Below, piece by piece: positions 46,807 through 54,902 of a DNA stretch of 64,000 nucleotides. The position numbers and the translations under genes were made by a program. Source of the stretch: Actinomadura nitritigenes (GTDB lineage Bacteria > Actinomycetota > Actinomycetes > Streptosporangiales > Streptosporangiaceae); the NCBI RefSeq assembly GCF_017573545.1, contig NZ_JAGEOK010000043.1, forward strand, positions 1 through 64,000, given 5' to 3'. Within the stretch, counting starts at the first letter, position 1, and each line of letters opens with the position of its first letter. A model generated the notes under the pieces. That model was given only the letters and a program-made list of their open reading frames with translations. It did no database searches and was not told where the DNA came from.

Positions 46807-49437
46807 GTGACCATCGCCGAAAACCAGCCGCCGCTGACCGGGGCCGCGGCGGCCCCGCCCGATCAGCGGGCCGGGGCCAGACCGCCCCGTTTCCTCGACC
46901 AGCCCCTGCTCGGCGTCGTGAGCATGGCCGCGTTCACGCTCAACGAGCAGGGCCGCATCAACCACTGGAACCACGCCGCCACCGAGCTCTTCGGCGCCGG
47001 CCCGCTGCAGGCCGCCGGCCGTTCCCCCGCCTCGCTGCTGCGGCTGCCGCAGGAGCACCGCGGCGCCTTCGAACCCGAGGTCTTCGGGCACGTCTGGTGC
47101 GGCGCCTGCATGGTGCCCCGCGCCGACGACGGCCGGGCCGCCGAGGTCGGCTGGTGGGTGTACCCGATCGAACCGGACGGCGACCGCGGCGCCCGCAACG
47201 TCCGCGTCCTCGCGCTGGCCGCCGACCTGCGCCGGCTCCGCGAGGACGGTCCCGGCCTGGCCATGGACGGCGTCCTCGTCGCCGCGCCCGACGGCGCCGC
47301 CCGGCGCGCCGCCGGAGCCCGGCTGCTGCGCGTCGAACCCGTCCTCGCGCCGCCCACGGACCAGACCGCCCCGGACGGCACCGCCGTCGAGGGGGCGCCC
47401 CTGGACGCCATGGAAGGGGCCGGCGGGGACGGTGTCGGCGGGGGTGGTGTCAGAGGGGACGTTGTCGGCGGGGACGCGCTCACCGGCAACGGCTCCGGAC
47501 GCGGCGACGGCCCCCTCGCACGCCGCCTCGCCGAGCTGCTCCCCGCCGCCGGAGCCGCCGCCACCGAGGCCATCGTGTCCCGCGTCCTCGCGCTCGGCCA
47601 GCCCGCCGTCTCGCTCAGCGTCACCGTCCGGCTTCCCGTCGTCCCGCACATCGGCGACATGCCCCGGGCCCTGCGCATCCGCCCCCGCGCCGTCTCCCCG
47701 CACACCGCCGCCGCCGACCACGACGACCGGGACGGCGTCGCACCCGCCCCGTCCCGCACGTCCGGCGCGTCCGGCACGGACGAGAACGAGACCCTGACCT
47801 TCCTCAGCGAGGCCGGGCAGCAGATCGGTGGTTCCCTCGACCACCTCCAGGCCGCCCGCACCCTCGCCGAGGTCCTCGTCCCGCGGGTCGCCGACTTCGC
47901 CGCCGTCGAACTCCTCGAAGGCGTCGCCGCCGAGTCCGCCCAGCCGTCCGCCGACCTCGACGAGACCGCCGTGATGCGGCGCGTCGCCGTCGCCCACAAC
48001 GACGAGCCCGGACACTGGGAAGGGACCGTCCCGGAGGGCGAGACGCTCGTGCTGGGGCGCGGCACCCCGTTCGTCCGCGCCATGCGCACCGGCCGCGCCG
48101 TGCACGTCCGGCAGGTCGACGCCGAGTTCGCGGCCCGGCTGTCCACCTCGTTCGGCGGCCGCGACCTGAGTCCCCTGCTCACCGGCCGCGACCTGCTGAT
48201 CGTCCCGCTGATCGCGCGCGGCCGCGTGCTCGGCACCTTCAAGCTGCTGCGCAAGCCCGACCGGCCCGGCTTCGACGACCTCGACCTCGCCATGGTCGAC
48301 GAGCTCGCCCGCCGCGCCGCGCTGTGCGTCGACAACGGCCGGCTCTACCGGCGCGAGGTCCAGGTCGCGCAGGAGCTGCAGCGCAGCATGCTGCCCGCCG
48401 ACCCGCCCGAGGTCCCCGGCGCCCGCGTCCACTACCGCTACCGGCCCGCCGGCCAGGCCGCGCAGGTCGGCGGCGACTGGTTCGACGCGTTCCCGCTGCC
48501 CGGCCGCCGCCTCGGCATCGTCGTCGGCGACGTCATGGGGCACGGCCTCACCTCCGCCGCGATCATGGGCCAGATGCGCACCGCGGTCCGCACCCTCGCC
48601 GTCGAGGACATGCGCCCCGACCTGCTGCTCCGCCAGCTCGACGCGCTCGCCCGGCGGCTCGGCGAGGGCTACGTCGCCACCTGCCTGTACGCCGTGTACG
48701 ACCCGGTCGCCCGGCGCTGCAGTTTCGCCAACGCCGGGCACGTCCCGCCCGTCCTGGTGTCGGACGGCGGCGAGAGCCGGGTGCTGCCCGTCCCCGCCGG
48801 CCTGCCGATCGGCGTCGGCGGCGAACCGTTCGAGACCATGGAGATCGAGGTCGAGGACGGCTCCCGGCTCGTCCTGTGCACCGACGGGCTGCTCGAACGC
48901 CGCGACCGCGACATCGACCAGGGCCTCGAAGAGCTGCGCGCCCTGCTCGCCGGGCCCGACCGCCCGCTCGACGCGACCTGCGACGCCCTCCTCGACGCCC
49001 TCGCCACCACCGCCCCCGCCGACGACATCGCCATCGTCGCCGTCGGCCTCGACGGCATCCCCAAGGACGACGTCGCCGTCTGGGAGCTGGAACCCGAGCC
49101 GAGCATGGTCTCGCGGACCCGCGCCCAGGTCGCCTTCAAGCTCGCCGAATGGCGCCTCGACGCGGTCGCCGACACCGTCCAGCTGCTGGTCAGCGAGCTG
49201 GTCACCAACGCCCTGCTGCACGGCGCCGGGGCCATCGTGCTGCGGCTCATCCGCGGCGACGCCCTGCTCTGCGAGGTCTACGACGACGGTCAGGACATGC
49301 CCCACCTCCGGCACGCCGACGCCACCGCGGAGTCCGGGCGCGGCCTCCATCTCGTCAGCCACATCGCCGCCTGCTGGGGCACCCACCGCACCGACGGCGG
49401 AAAGGTGGTGTGGTTCGAGCACCGCCTCCCGGAGTGA
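46807..49437 (+). CDS. PAS-GAF-PP2C-HATPase multidomain signalling protein
   Basis: 876-residue SpoIIE-type phosphatase with four modules: PAS (about residues 35-150), a linker with Gly-Asp-Val repeats (about 195-240), GAF (about 335-510), SpoIIE/PP2C (about 525-755; VGGDWFDAF, GDVMGHGL, APADDIAIVAV) and a C-terminal HATPase_c (about 765-876; SELVTNALLHGAG, ESGRGLHLVSH). Phosphatase and kinase-like modules together on one chain could both dephosphorylate and bind or phosphorylate partner STAS/sigma proteins. The GTG at 46807 is the first start. Divergent from the TetR gene. Confidence 0.93.
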   Translation: MTIAENQPPLTGAAAAPPDQRAGARPPRFLDQPLLGVVSMAAFTLNEQGRINHWNHAATELFGAGPLQAAGRSPASLLRLPQEHRGAFEPEVFGHVWCGACMVPRADDGRAAEVGWWVYPIEPDGDRGARNVRVLALAADLRRLREDGPGLAMDGVLVAAPDGAARRAAGARLLRVEPVLAPPTDQTAPDGTAVEGAPLDAMEGAGGDGVGGGGVRGDVVGGDALTGNGSGRGDGPLARRLAELLPAAGAAATEAIVSRVLALGQPAVSLSVTVRLPVVPHIGDMPRALRIRPRAVSPHTAAADHDDRDGVAPAPSRTSGASGTDENETLTFLSEAGQQIGGSLDHLQAARTLAEVLVPRVADFAAVELLEGVAAESAQPSADLDETAVMRRVAVAHNDEPGHWEGTVPEGETLVLGRGTPFVRAMRTGRAVHVRQVDAEFAARLSTSFGGRDLSPLLTGRDLLIVPLIARGRVLGTFKLLRKPDRPGFDDLDLAMVDELARRAALCVDNGRLYRREVQVAQELQRSMLPADPPEVPGARVHYRYRPAGQAAQVGGDWFDAFPLPGRRLGIVVGDVMGHGLTSAAIMGQMRTAVRTLAVEDMRPDLLLRQLDALARRLGEGYVATCLYAVYDPVARRCSFANAGHVPPVLVSDGGESRVLPVPAGLPIGVGGEPFETMEIEVEDGSRLVLCTDGLLERRDRDIDQGLEELRALLAGPDRPLDATCDALLDALATTAPADDIAIVAVGLDGIPKDDVAVWELEPEPSMVSRTRAQVAFKLAEWRLDAVADTVQLLVSELVTNALLHGAGAIVLRLIRGDALLCEVYDDGQDMPHLRHADATAESGRGLHLVSHIAACWGTHRTDGGKVVWFEHRLPE

Positions 49438-49457
49438 ACCCGGTGGTCGGGGGTTCG

Positions 49458-49475
49458 CCTCCCACCGGTGGGAGG
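49458..49475. promoter_or_regulatory. 18-bp perfect palindrome upstream of the unknown gene block
   Basis: CCTCCCACCGGTGGGAGG without a loop, 20 bases after the phosphatase stop and about 90 bases before the next start at 49568. The absence of a loop favours an operator over a terminator. Confidence 0.45.
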
Positions 49476-49567
49476 TAACTGTCCCCTCTGCGACAGATAG
49501 TTTCCCACGGCCCCTTCCGTTGAGATCGATAGTGTCGAAGCGCATCAACGGTCCATCGGGGGACGAA

Positions 49568-50497
49568 GTGGGCGAGAAGCTGACCCTGCCGGTCCCGGAG
49601 ACCCTCTACGCCACGTACGCCGTCGTGCTCACCGCGCCGATCCCCGACCCCGGCGAACTCGCGTACGACGAGGTCGCCGCCCGGACCCGGCCCCCGCTGC
49701 GCGACCTCGTCCTCGGCATGCTCGGCAGCCCCATGGTCACCCTCGACCAGCGGCCCGCCGGCGAGTTCCCGCCGCTGCCCGCCGACCTCCTCGCCGCCTA
49801 CGGCGCCTCACCGGCCGAACTCGCCGCCCTCGACACCGCCTCCCACATCCTCGCCGTCCGCGCCGCCTACCGCCCAGGACACCCGCCCGCCCACGAATGG
49901 GCGGCCCGCACCGTCGCCGGGGCCGTCGCCGCCGCCCGCTCCGCCCCCGTCATCGACGTGTTCACCCCGCAGATCCTCGCCCACGACCACCTCACCCGCT
50001 CCCTGCCGGAGCCCGACGGCGCCGTCCGGCTCACCGACTGGATGCTCCTCCCGCACACCTCGGGACCGCACGGCTTCTGGTTCGCCACCAAGGGCCTCGC
50101 CCGGTTCGGGCTCCTCGAACTGCAGACCGAGAACGTCCCGCCCGCCCTCGTCGTCCCCTGGGGACGCCTCCTCAACGGCCTCGCCCGCCGCGTCCTCGAC
50201 CTCTGGCAGGAGCGCCTCCCCGCCGGCGAGCAGCCCCTCGTCGTCGACCTCCCCGAGACCGTCTCCGTCGGCCTCCAGGACATCGCCGCCGCCCAGGGCA
50301 CCGACGAGCCCCTGCGCCGCGAGGTGGCCGTCCGGCTCCGCCTCGACACGCCCGGCGAACCCGGCGCGCCCGCCGAGCCCGACACGCCCGGCGAGGCCGG
50401 CGAGCCCGTCCTCACCGTGCTGCCCGCCGGCGACGGCCCCGACCGCCTGGAATCCCTCTGCGCCGTCCTCTTCGGCGCCCAGGACGGCCGCCGTTGA
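49568..50497 (+). CDS. Uncharacterised protein
   Basis: 309-residue soluble protein I do not recognise. It has no signal peptide or membrane helix. The middle segment GFWFATKGLARFGLLELQTENV loosely recalls the central part of DUF4261-type proteins, and the N-terminal part begins LTLPVPETLYATYAVVLTAPI. The C-terminal end carries short Pro/Glu/Ala repeats (PGEPGAPAEPDTPGEAGEP). The GTG at 49568 has GGGGGA 4 bases upstream. It is followed by the large Trp-Pro repeat gene at 50547 in the same direction, probably in one transcript. Confidence 0.7.
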   Translation: MGEKLTLPVPETLYATYAVVLTAPIPDPGELAYDEVAARTRPPLRDLVLGMLGSPMVTLDQRPAGEFPPLPADLLAAYGASPAELAALDTASHILAVRAAYRPGHPPAHEWAARTVAGAVAAARSAPVIDVFTPQILAHDHLTRSLPEPDGAVRLTDWMLLPHTSGPHGFWFATKGLARFGLLELQTENVPPALVVPWGRLLNGLARRVLDLWQERLPAGEQPLVVDLPETVSVGLQDIAAAQGTDEPLRREVAVRLRLDTPGEPGAPAEPDTPGEAGEPVLTVLPAGDGPDRLESLCAVLFGAQDGRR

Positions 50498-50546
50498 CCT
50501 CCGTCCCGCTTGCCGAGCCCCGCGTCCAGAGCGCAGGATCGTCACC

Positions 50547-52640
50547 GTGAGATTCGGCCCACGCGACCGTCCCGGACCCGACCCCGAAGACAGCGGTCCG
50601 CCCGCACCCCACCCCGGCGACGTCCACGTCGCGGGAAGGAGCAGGTCCCGCCCGGAGGAGCCCGCCGACTGGATCCCCGTCCCACCCCAGCCCGAGGCCC
50701 CGCCGCCCACCGCCGAATCGCCTTACCCGCCGGGCACATCTCCCTCACCGCCCCCCTCCTCCGCCGAGCCGCCGTGGACGCCCCGAGGCGCCATCGCCGG
50801 CGCCCCCGCGGACCCGCCGTCGTACGCGCCCCGAGAACCCTCGTCGTGGACGCCCCGCACGCCGGAGACCCCGCCCGCAACGCCGCCGTCCGCCCCCGCC
50901 CCGTGGACGCCCCACGATCCGGCGGCACAGCCCGCGGCGCCCTCGCCCGAGCCGCCCCCCATGGGCTGGACACCGCACGCACCGGAGACCCGCCCTGCGG
51001 CGCCGCCGTCCGAGTCCACCCCCGCCCCGTGGGGACCGCAGTTGGCGTCCCCCGCCGACCCGTCGGACGCAGGCTCCCCGCAGTGGGCGCCGCACGTGCC
51101 GGAGGCGCGCCCCGCGGAGCCGGCCTCGGAGGCCACCCCCGCCCCGTGGACGCCCGAGGATGCTGGGGCACGTCCTACGGACTCCTCACCCGCACGCCCC
51201 GCCGAGCCGGCGGCCACAGAGCCCGCGGATTGGACGCCGCGCGATCCGGCGCCGTCGGCCGAGCCACCTGCCGGCTCCGCGCCGGCGCCGTGGTCGGCCC
51301 GCGATCCGGGTCCAGGGGCGCCGTCTGAGACGTCCGCCGAGTCCTCGCAGTGGGCGCCGCACGTGCCGGAGGCGCGCCCCGCGGAACCGTCCCCGGAGGC
51401 CGCCCCCGCCCCGTGGGGGCAGCAGGCCCCAGGCGCGGAGACGGCGTCTCCCGAGGCGACGGTGTCCTCCTCCTCGCCGTCCAGGCCGCCGGAAGTGCCG
51501 TCGTCCGAGGGCTCGCCGCGCTCGGAGGCGCCGCAGTGGGCGCCGCACGGGACGGGCGTGCCGGTTCCCGAGGAAGACGCCGTCGATGCAGCGCGTCCAG
51601 AGGACGAGCCGGAGCGGTGGGTCGTCCGGAAGCCGGGTGGCCTGCGGTCCGGAGCCCCCGAAGGCCCGGCGGACACGCGGAGCGCCGGACGTCACGAACG
51701 CCCCGCCGCCGATGCCGACGAACCCTTCCTCCCCGGTAAGGGCCTCTCCGCCGAACCACCGCCCTCCCTGACGAAACCGGACGTGACACGGCCGGAGATC
51801 GCGCGGCCGGGCCGGGGGTTGTCCGCCCAGCCGCCGTCCGCCGCGCAGCCGCCCGCCGTGCCGCCGCCGGCGCCCCCGCCGGGACCCATGACGGATCCCG
51901 GACGCCGCAGGGCGCTGGCCGACGCGTTCATGATCGAGTTCGTGGGGAGCACCACCTGGCGGGCGATGCTCGCCGTCCTCGAAGGCGCGTTCCCCGGGCT
52001 CGGCATGGCGGCGGCGCTCTCGGGCCGCGCCGACGAGATCCGCGGCATGACCGACGGCCTGGACCGCACCTCGTCGTCCAAGCTGGGCCTGCCCACCTGG
52101 CTCGACGACGCCGGCATGGTCTTCGACCTCAGTGCGCACCTCAACGCCCGCAACGCGCCCCGGACGCCGCTGCGGGCGCGTCCCGGGCAGCCGCGCGCGT
52201 CCAGACCGTACGCGGGGGCGTTCGTCATCGACACCCTCGACCCGCTCCGCTACCACCGCGCGGTGGGCGGCCCCAGGGCGCCCCGCGACCTGCCGGAGGA
52301 CGCGGCGCTGACGGCGCCGTCCGAGATGGGGGAGGACGACGACAGCGGCGTGGTCATCGTCGCGAACCTCACCTCGGCGGGCGTGCGGGTCCTCGACTCG
52401 CTGACCCTCTGGCGGTACGCGGGACGCGTCGTGACGAGCACGCTGCACGAGCCGTCGCGGCCACGGACCCGGGGCCGTGCCCGGCGCGCCCTGCGGGCGC
52501 TCCGGCGCGTCGTGGTCATCGACCCCGATCTGGGCGTCGGGCTGTGCCTGCAGACCGATGCCGGGCATCCGCCCCGCTGCCTACTGGCGTTCGGCGTCGA
52601 CCGGACCGACGGCGCCCCGCCCCGGTTCGTCCGGCCCTGA
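50547..52640 (+). CDS. Large Pro-rich protein with Trp-Pro repeats and unknown C-terminal domain
   Basis: 697 residues. About residues 20-330 are disordered, Pro/Ala/Glu-rich, with some 14 spaced tryptophans in a xxW-x-P-x-x-P pattern every 15-30 residues (for example PPWTPRGA, SSWTPRTPE, PQWAPHVPEARPAEP, which recurs almost exactly). After a second Pro stretch a folded region of about 245 residues begins (ALADAFMIEFVGSTTWRAMLAVLE), ending near RRVVVIDPDLGVGLCLQTD; I do not recognise it. No signal peptide or membrane helix. The GTG at 50547 is the start. It abuts the convergent gene at 52641 with no gap. Confidence 0.7.
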   Translation: MRFGPRDRPGPDPEDSGPPAPHPGDVHVAGRSRSRPEEPADWIPVPPQPEAPPPTAESPYPPGTSPSPPPSSAEPPWTPRGAIAGAPADPPSYAPREPSSWTPRTPETPPATPPSAPAPWTPHDPAAQPAAPSPEPPPMGWTPHAPETRPAAPPSESTPAPWGPQLASPADPSDAGSPQWAPHVPEARPAEPASEATPAPWTPEDAGARPTDSSPARPAEPAATEPADWTPRDPAPSAEPPAGSAPAPWSARDPGPGAPSETSAESSQWAPHVPEARPAEPSPEAAPAPWGQQAPGAETASPEATVSSSSPSRPPEVPSSEGSPRSEAPQWAPHGTGVPVPEEDAVDAARPEDEPERWVVRKPGGLRSGAPEGPADTRSAGRHERPAADADEPFLPGKGLSAEPPPSLTKPDVTRPEIARPGRGLSAQPPSAAQPPAVPPPAPPPGPMTDPGRRRALADAFMIEFVGSTTWRAMLAVLEGAFPGLGMAAALSGRADEIRGMTDGLDRTSSSKLGLPTWLDDAGMVFDLSAHLNARNAPRTPLRARPGQPRASRPYAGAFVIDTLDPLRYHRAVGGPRAPRDLPEDAALTAPSEMGEDDDSGVVIVANLTSAGVRVLDSLTLWRYAGRVVTSTLHEPSRPRTRGRARRALRALRRVVVIDPDLGVGLCLQTDAGHPPRCLLAFGVDRTDGAPPRFVRP
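51079..51119 (+). repeat. Dispersed direct repeat within the Trp-Pro gene (copy 1)
   Basis: About 40 bases beginning CGCAGTGGGCGCCGCACG are repeated almost exactly 267 bases further on (near 51346-51386), encoding Gln-Trp-Ala-Pro-His-Val-Pro-Glu-Ala-Arg in both. This is the clearest sign that the tract grew by duplication. Confidence 0.7.
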
Positions 52641-53522
52641 TCACTCGTCCGGACGGAGCCAGGACAGATCGGCCCGCCGGTCGTCGGGGAGCTCGCGGAG
52701 ACGTCCCGCGAGCTCCCAGGGCTCGGCGGCGGGCGCCTCGCCCGGCAGGACGCCGCAGAGCAGCGTGCTCCCGGTCCGGACGACGGCGAACCGGCCGAAC
52801 CGCGCGATCCCACCGCCGCGCAGGTGCGCCAGCTCGCCGAGCAGGGCGCTCAACGCACCCGGGTCCTCCGCGTTGATCAGGGTTCTGACCTGGGTCAACA
52901 GGTCCTCGGCGAGGTCGTCGGCGCGGCGGCCGGACAGGTAGTAGACCGTCCCCAGGTAGGAGCCGTCGGCCGCCTGCGGGGACCGCTGGTCGCGGACGCG
53001 CACGCGCAGCCCCCACTCGGCGGCGCACCGCTCGTAGGCGTCGGCGAGCAGCGCCTCGGCCTCCCCCTCCTCGCTGAGCAGCAGCCCGGGGACGACGCCC
53101 TCCTCCCGGTCGACGCGTTCGAGCATCTCCCGGTGCAGCTCGTGCACGTCCTGCTCCACCGTGTCCAGGGAGCGAGCGAGCGCGTGCTGCGCCTCCCGGT
53201 CGAGGCCGAGACCGGCCAGTTCCCCGGCGAGGTCGGCGGTCTCCTTCTCCAGCCGGTCGATCCGGCCCGAGAAGGTCTCCAGCCGGTCGAGGATCTCCGC
53301 GGACGCGCCGTCGGGCAGCGGCTGCGGGATCGGGATCCCGGACGGCTCGGCCGCCGCGGCGACCTCCGTCTTGAGCGCTTCGTGGCGTTTGACGAGTTCG
53401 GACAGTTGGGCGCGCAGTTCGCGCACGTCCGCCTGTGCTTGCGGGAGGCGCTTGTCGGAAGCCAGGTAGAGCTCGCGTCCGGCGATCGCAAGGCAGAGCA
53501 GGACCAGGATCACGGTGGTCAT
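52641..53522 (-). CDS. Membrane-anchored coiled-coil protein, uncharacterised
   Basis: 293-residue protein with an N-terminal transmembrane helix (residues 2-17, TTVILVLLCLAIAGRE), then a coiled-coil of about 130 residues rich in Leu, Glu and Arg heptads (ADVRELRAQLSELVKRHEAL and similar), and a C-terminal region with ADGSYLGTVYYLSGRRAD and FGRFAVVRTGSTLLCG that looks folded. I do not recognise the family. The ATG at 53522 gives the natural start. Its stop abuts the stop of the convergent Trp-Pro gene, so the two 3' ends touch; it may be part of the same functional group. Confidence 0.65.
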   Translation of the reverse strand: MTTVILVLLCLAIAGRELYLASDKRLPQAQADVRELRAQLSELVKRHEALKTEVAAAAEPSGIPIPQPLPDGASAEILDRLETFSGRIDRLEKETADLAGELAGLGLDREAQHALARSLDTVEQDVHELHREMLERVDREEGVVPGLLLSEEGEAEALLADAYERCAAEWGLRVRVRDQRSPQAADGSYLGTVYYLSGRRADDLAEDLLTQVRTLINAEDPGALSALLGELAHLRGGGIARFGRFAVVRTGSTLLCGVLPGEAPAAEPWELAGRLRELPDDRRADLSWLRPDE

Positions 53523-54066
53523 GTGACTCCTCGGGAGGCGGGCTGCCCTCTCGACCCTAACCATCCGCGACCCGGTTGGCCGAGACCGCGCCACATCCGG
53601 TCCGAAACACCCGCCATGTCCACCCCCACCCGAACCGCCACACCCCCCACAACCCCGACCGACAGCCCGACGGCACCCCCACACCCCCAGCCACCCCCAC
53701 CGGCCGCCCTCACCAGCCACTCATGTCGGCCCGTCCTCGCCGGCCGCTGCCGCCGCCCACCGTCACTGACCACCCGCACCGCGCTACCGTCACCGCACGC
53801 TGTTGAGGGTGCTGTCGCCCGCCACCCTCACCAGCCAAACGCCGAACGCTACCGCTGGCCCGCCGTCGACCGCCCACACCGGCCGCAGCCGCCCGCCGTC
53901 ACTGGGGCCCTCGCCGGGCGACCGCTGGCCCCTCGTCCGCGGCCACCCTTCTCGGGCGCCGTCAGCGGCCACCATCACAGCGGTCACCGCTGCTGGCCGT
54001 CCACACTGGCCATCCTCGTCGGGCGTCAGCCGTGGGTGCCGGCGCCGGCGCTGCCGTCCGGCGGCG
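53523..54066. other. C-rich gene-free region
   Basis: 544 bases with strong strand bias (C-rich on the plus strand) and many CCACC, CACCCC and CCGCTGGCC elements; CCCTCACCAGCCA appears twice (about 53708 and 53825). Long frames exist in several phases but all are Pro/Thr/Ala junk without start signals. I see no gene; it may be a decayed repetitive gene. Confidence 0.4.
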
Positions 54067-54636
54067 TCATTCGGGCGGCTGGTCACCCGCGACGCGGTAG
54101 TCGAGGAGCACGAGACGATCGTCGATCACGGTGGTCGTGGCGAGGTCCAGGTCGAGCGCGGGCAACTCGGCGAAGACCGGCTCCTCGCCCTCGGCGCCGT
54201 GGATCATGGGGAAGAGCATCACCCGGACGCGGTCGACGAGGCCGAGCGTGAAGAGGCTGCGCACCAACGACGGGCTGCCGATGGTCCGCATCGGAAGCCC
54301 GTCCTCCATGGCCTTGAGGCGTGGCACGGCCGTCTCGAGCGGCTCGTCGACCAGCGTGGTGTTCGCCCAGGCCAGCGGCAGTCGAAGCGACTTGGAGAAG
54401 ACGACCTTGGGCAACTCGGTCATCCGCGGGAAGGTCGGGTCGTCGCCGGTCGCGACGATCTCGGCCATCCTCCGGTACGTCTCCGCGCCCATGAGGGTGA
54501 CGTGTTCCTGCTCGAGTTGGCCGTGTATCCAATCGAAGAGCCCTGGGCCTTCATACCCCCAGTACGCCTTGGGTCTCGGTCCGCCGCCGCCGTACCCGTC
54601 GACGGTGCTGAACATGTCGACCACCAGCTCACGCAT
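54067..54636 (-). CDS. Dihydrofolate reductase/RibD-C family protein
   Basis: 189-residue protein of the dihydrofolate reductase-like family (RibD C-terminal domain type), probably an NADPH-dependent reductase. Typical segments are the N-terminal strand LVVDMFSTVDGYGGGG, LMGAETYRRMAEIV, VVFSKSLRLPL and RVRVMLFPMIHG. The ATG at 54636 was chosen because GGAGGG lies just upstream. Actinomycetes carry many such copies of unknown substrate. Stands alone. Confidence 0.88.
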   Translation of the reverse strand: MRELVVDMFSTVDGYGGGGPRPKAYWGYEGPGLFDWIHGQLEQEHVTLMGAETYRRMAEIVATGDDPTFPRMTELPKVVFSKSLRLPLAWANTTLVDEPLETAVPRLKAMEDGLPMRTIGSPSLVRSLFTLGLVDRVRVMLFPMIHGAEGEEPVFAELPALDLDLATTTVIDDRLVLLDYRVAGDQPPE

Positions 54637-54902
54637 CGGCCCTCCCACCAGGTCGTCGTGACACGAGATGGAGCGTTGACGTCCGTTTTCGTCCTGTGCA
54701 GACCGTGCGGGCAGCCCGGACTCATCGGTCTGCGACCAGCGGTGCGCATCGGCCGGGCCTCCTGGCGACCTCGCGCCTCGTGGTGCTGAGACGACTTGCT
54801 CACCCCGCGGTGCCCGCCGAGTCCAGCGTGCCCCTCGAGTAACACGTACCTGCCCGGCGGTGAGGGCCGCCGAACGCTCGACCGACCTCCCGAGCGGGAA
54901 GG

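Noticed and set aside
53576..54251. A Pro/Thr-rich coding frame in the C-rich gap
   Set aside because: Long only because of base composition; no start signal and it runs into the antisense of the DHFR-like gene.
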